Positions 6,244 through 6,517 of a stretch of 6,517 bases of DNA are shown here, piece by piece. This DNA comes from Nanohaloarchaea archaeon PL-Br10_U2g5. Lineage in GTDB: Archaea > Halobacteriota > Halobacteria > Halobacteriales > Haloferacaceae. Both the position numbers and the translations under genes were made by a program. The stretch covers positions 1 through 6,517 of the forward strand of contig LKMY01000097.1 in NCBI GenBank assembly GCA_001564205.1, in the 5' to 3' direction. The first letter of the stretch is position 1; each line of letters begins with the position of its first letter. A model generated the notes under the pieces. That model saw only the letters and a program-made list of their open reading frames with translations, was not told the DNA's origin and did no database searches.

Positions 6244-6517
6244 GCCGTCACCGCCGGTACCGTCCGCGTCCTCCTCCTTTCTCGCGCGACGCGTCGGATC
6301 CGCTTCGACAGTCGGATCGTAGCGGAGACATCGAACCGTTCGATCTGCTATCTCCTCGGCGGTCTCGGACCCGGTCTCGGTGGGGCTCGTTGCGCTCGCG
6401 GCTCCGATCGCAACGGCGTCGGGTGACTCTCGTTCGCAGACGCTCGGAAACGCCGCCGCCAGCGTCTCGTCGGCCGCGTCGAGATCGCCGTTTGCGAGCG
6501 CGACAGCCGCCTCTTCG
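6229..6517 (-). CDS. C-terminal fragment of a second DppF-type ABC importer ATPase (5' end outside window)
   Basis: On the minus strand a frame is open from the window edge (first full codon at 6516-6514) to TAA at 6231-6229, giving 95 residues; start and ATPase core lie beyond the right edge. The fragment contains GDLDAADETLAAAFPSVCE and TVRCLRYDPTVEAD. These align with [19 protein letters not shown] and [14 protein letters not shown] at the end of the DppF encoded at 4158-5540, including the last two cluster cysteines (fragment residues 27 and 63). Spacing between them is 35 residues here and 17 in the other protein, and the rest is divergent, so this is a paralogue and not a recent duplicate. 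A charged low-complexity tail (RRARKEEDADGTGGDGEKER) follows. The stop codon lies in the 23-bp repeat array. The identification rests on this tail alone; it is a homologue-based inference but a clear one. A second Dpp-type operon converging from the right is expected. Confidence 0.82.
   Translation of the reverse strand, partial: EEAAVALANGDLDAADETLAAAFPSVCERESPDAVAIGAASATSPTETGSETAEEIADRTVRCLRYDPTVEADPTRRARKEEDADGTGGDGEKER

Noticed and set aside
1..6517. tRNA, rRNA, insertion sequence or novel defence system
   Set aside because: No cloverleaf-like segment, transposase, terminal inverted repeat or defence-type domain was seen. The genes are an importer operon, one hypothetical protein and a second importer ATPase.

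Overview
The window comes from a GC-rich genome whose proteins are very acidic (many Asp and Glu) and whose codons mostly end in C or G. Together with archaeal Shine-Dalgarno matches and haloarchaeal-style protein sequences, this points to a halophilic archaeon (class Halobacteria). I cannot name a genus.

Layout. Bases 1-5540 hold a plus-strand operon for a Dpp/Opp-family ABC importer (dipeptide/oligopeptide/nickel type). It runs: substrate-binding protein with its 5' end outside the window (1-978), permease DppB (1082-2038), permease DppC (2031-3086), ATPase DppD (3086-4165) and ATPase DppF (4158-5540). The last four genes overlap by 8, 1 and 8 nt, as in a tightly coupled operon. A plus-strand gene at 5583-6122 encodes a small, probably cytoplasmic protein with a likely BsuPI-like/Ig-like beta domain. 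After it lie four tandem 23-bp repeats (6141-6232). The right end (6229-6517, minus strand) encodes the C-terminus of a second, divergent DppF-type ATPase, so a second importer operon probably converges on the first.

How the genes work together. In this family a lipid-anchored or secreted binding protein captures the ligand. DppB and DppC form the membrane channel, and DppD plus DppF form the ATPase heterodimer. Here both ATPases keep every canonical catalytic motif and both permeases keep their EAA coupling loop. The binding protein, however, stops about where its C-terminal lobe should begin, so this copy is probably defective unless a separate binding protein serves it.

Points most worth a second look are: the truncated binding protein; the roughly 100-residue insertion in DppF inside the C-terminal cysteine cluster that in this family can bind [4Fe-4S]; the paralogous DppF tail entering from the right; and the 23-bp repeat array, which supplies that gene's stop codon and places stops in all three frames of both strands. 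I saw no RNA gene, CRISPR array, insertion sequence or replication origin.
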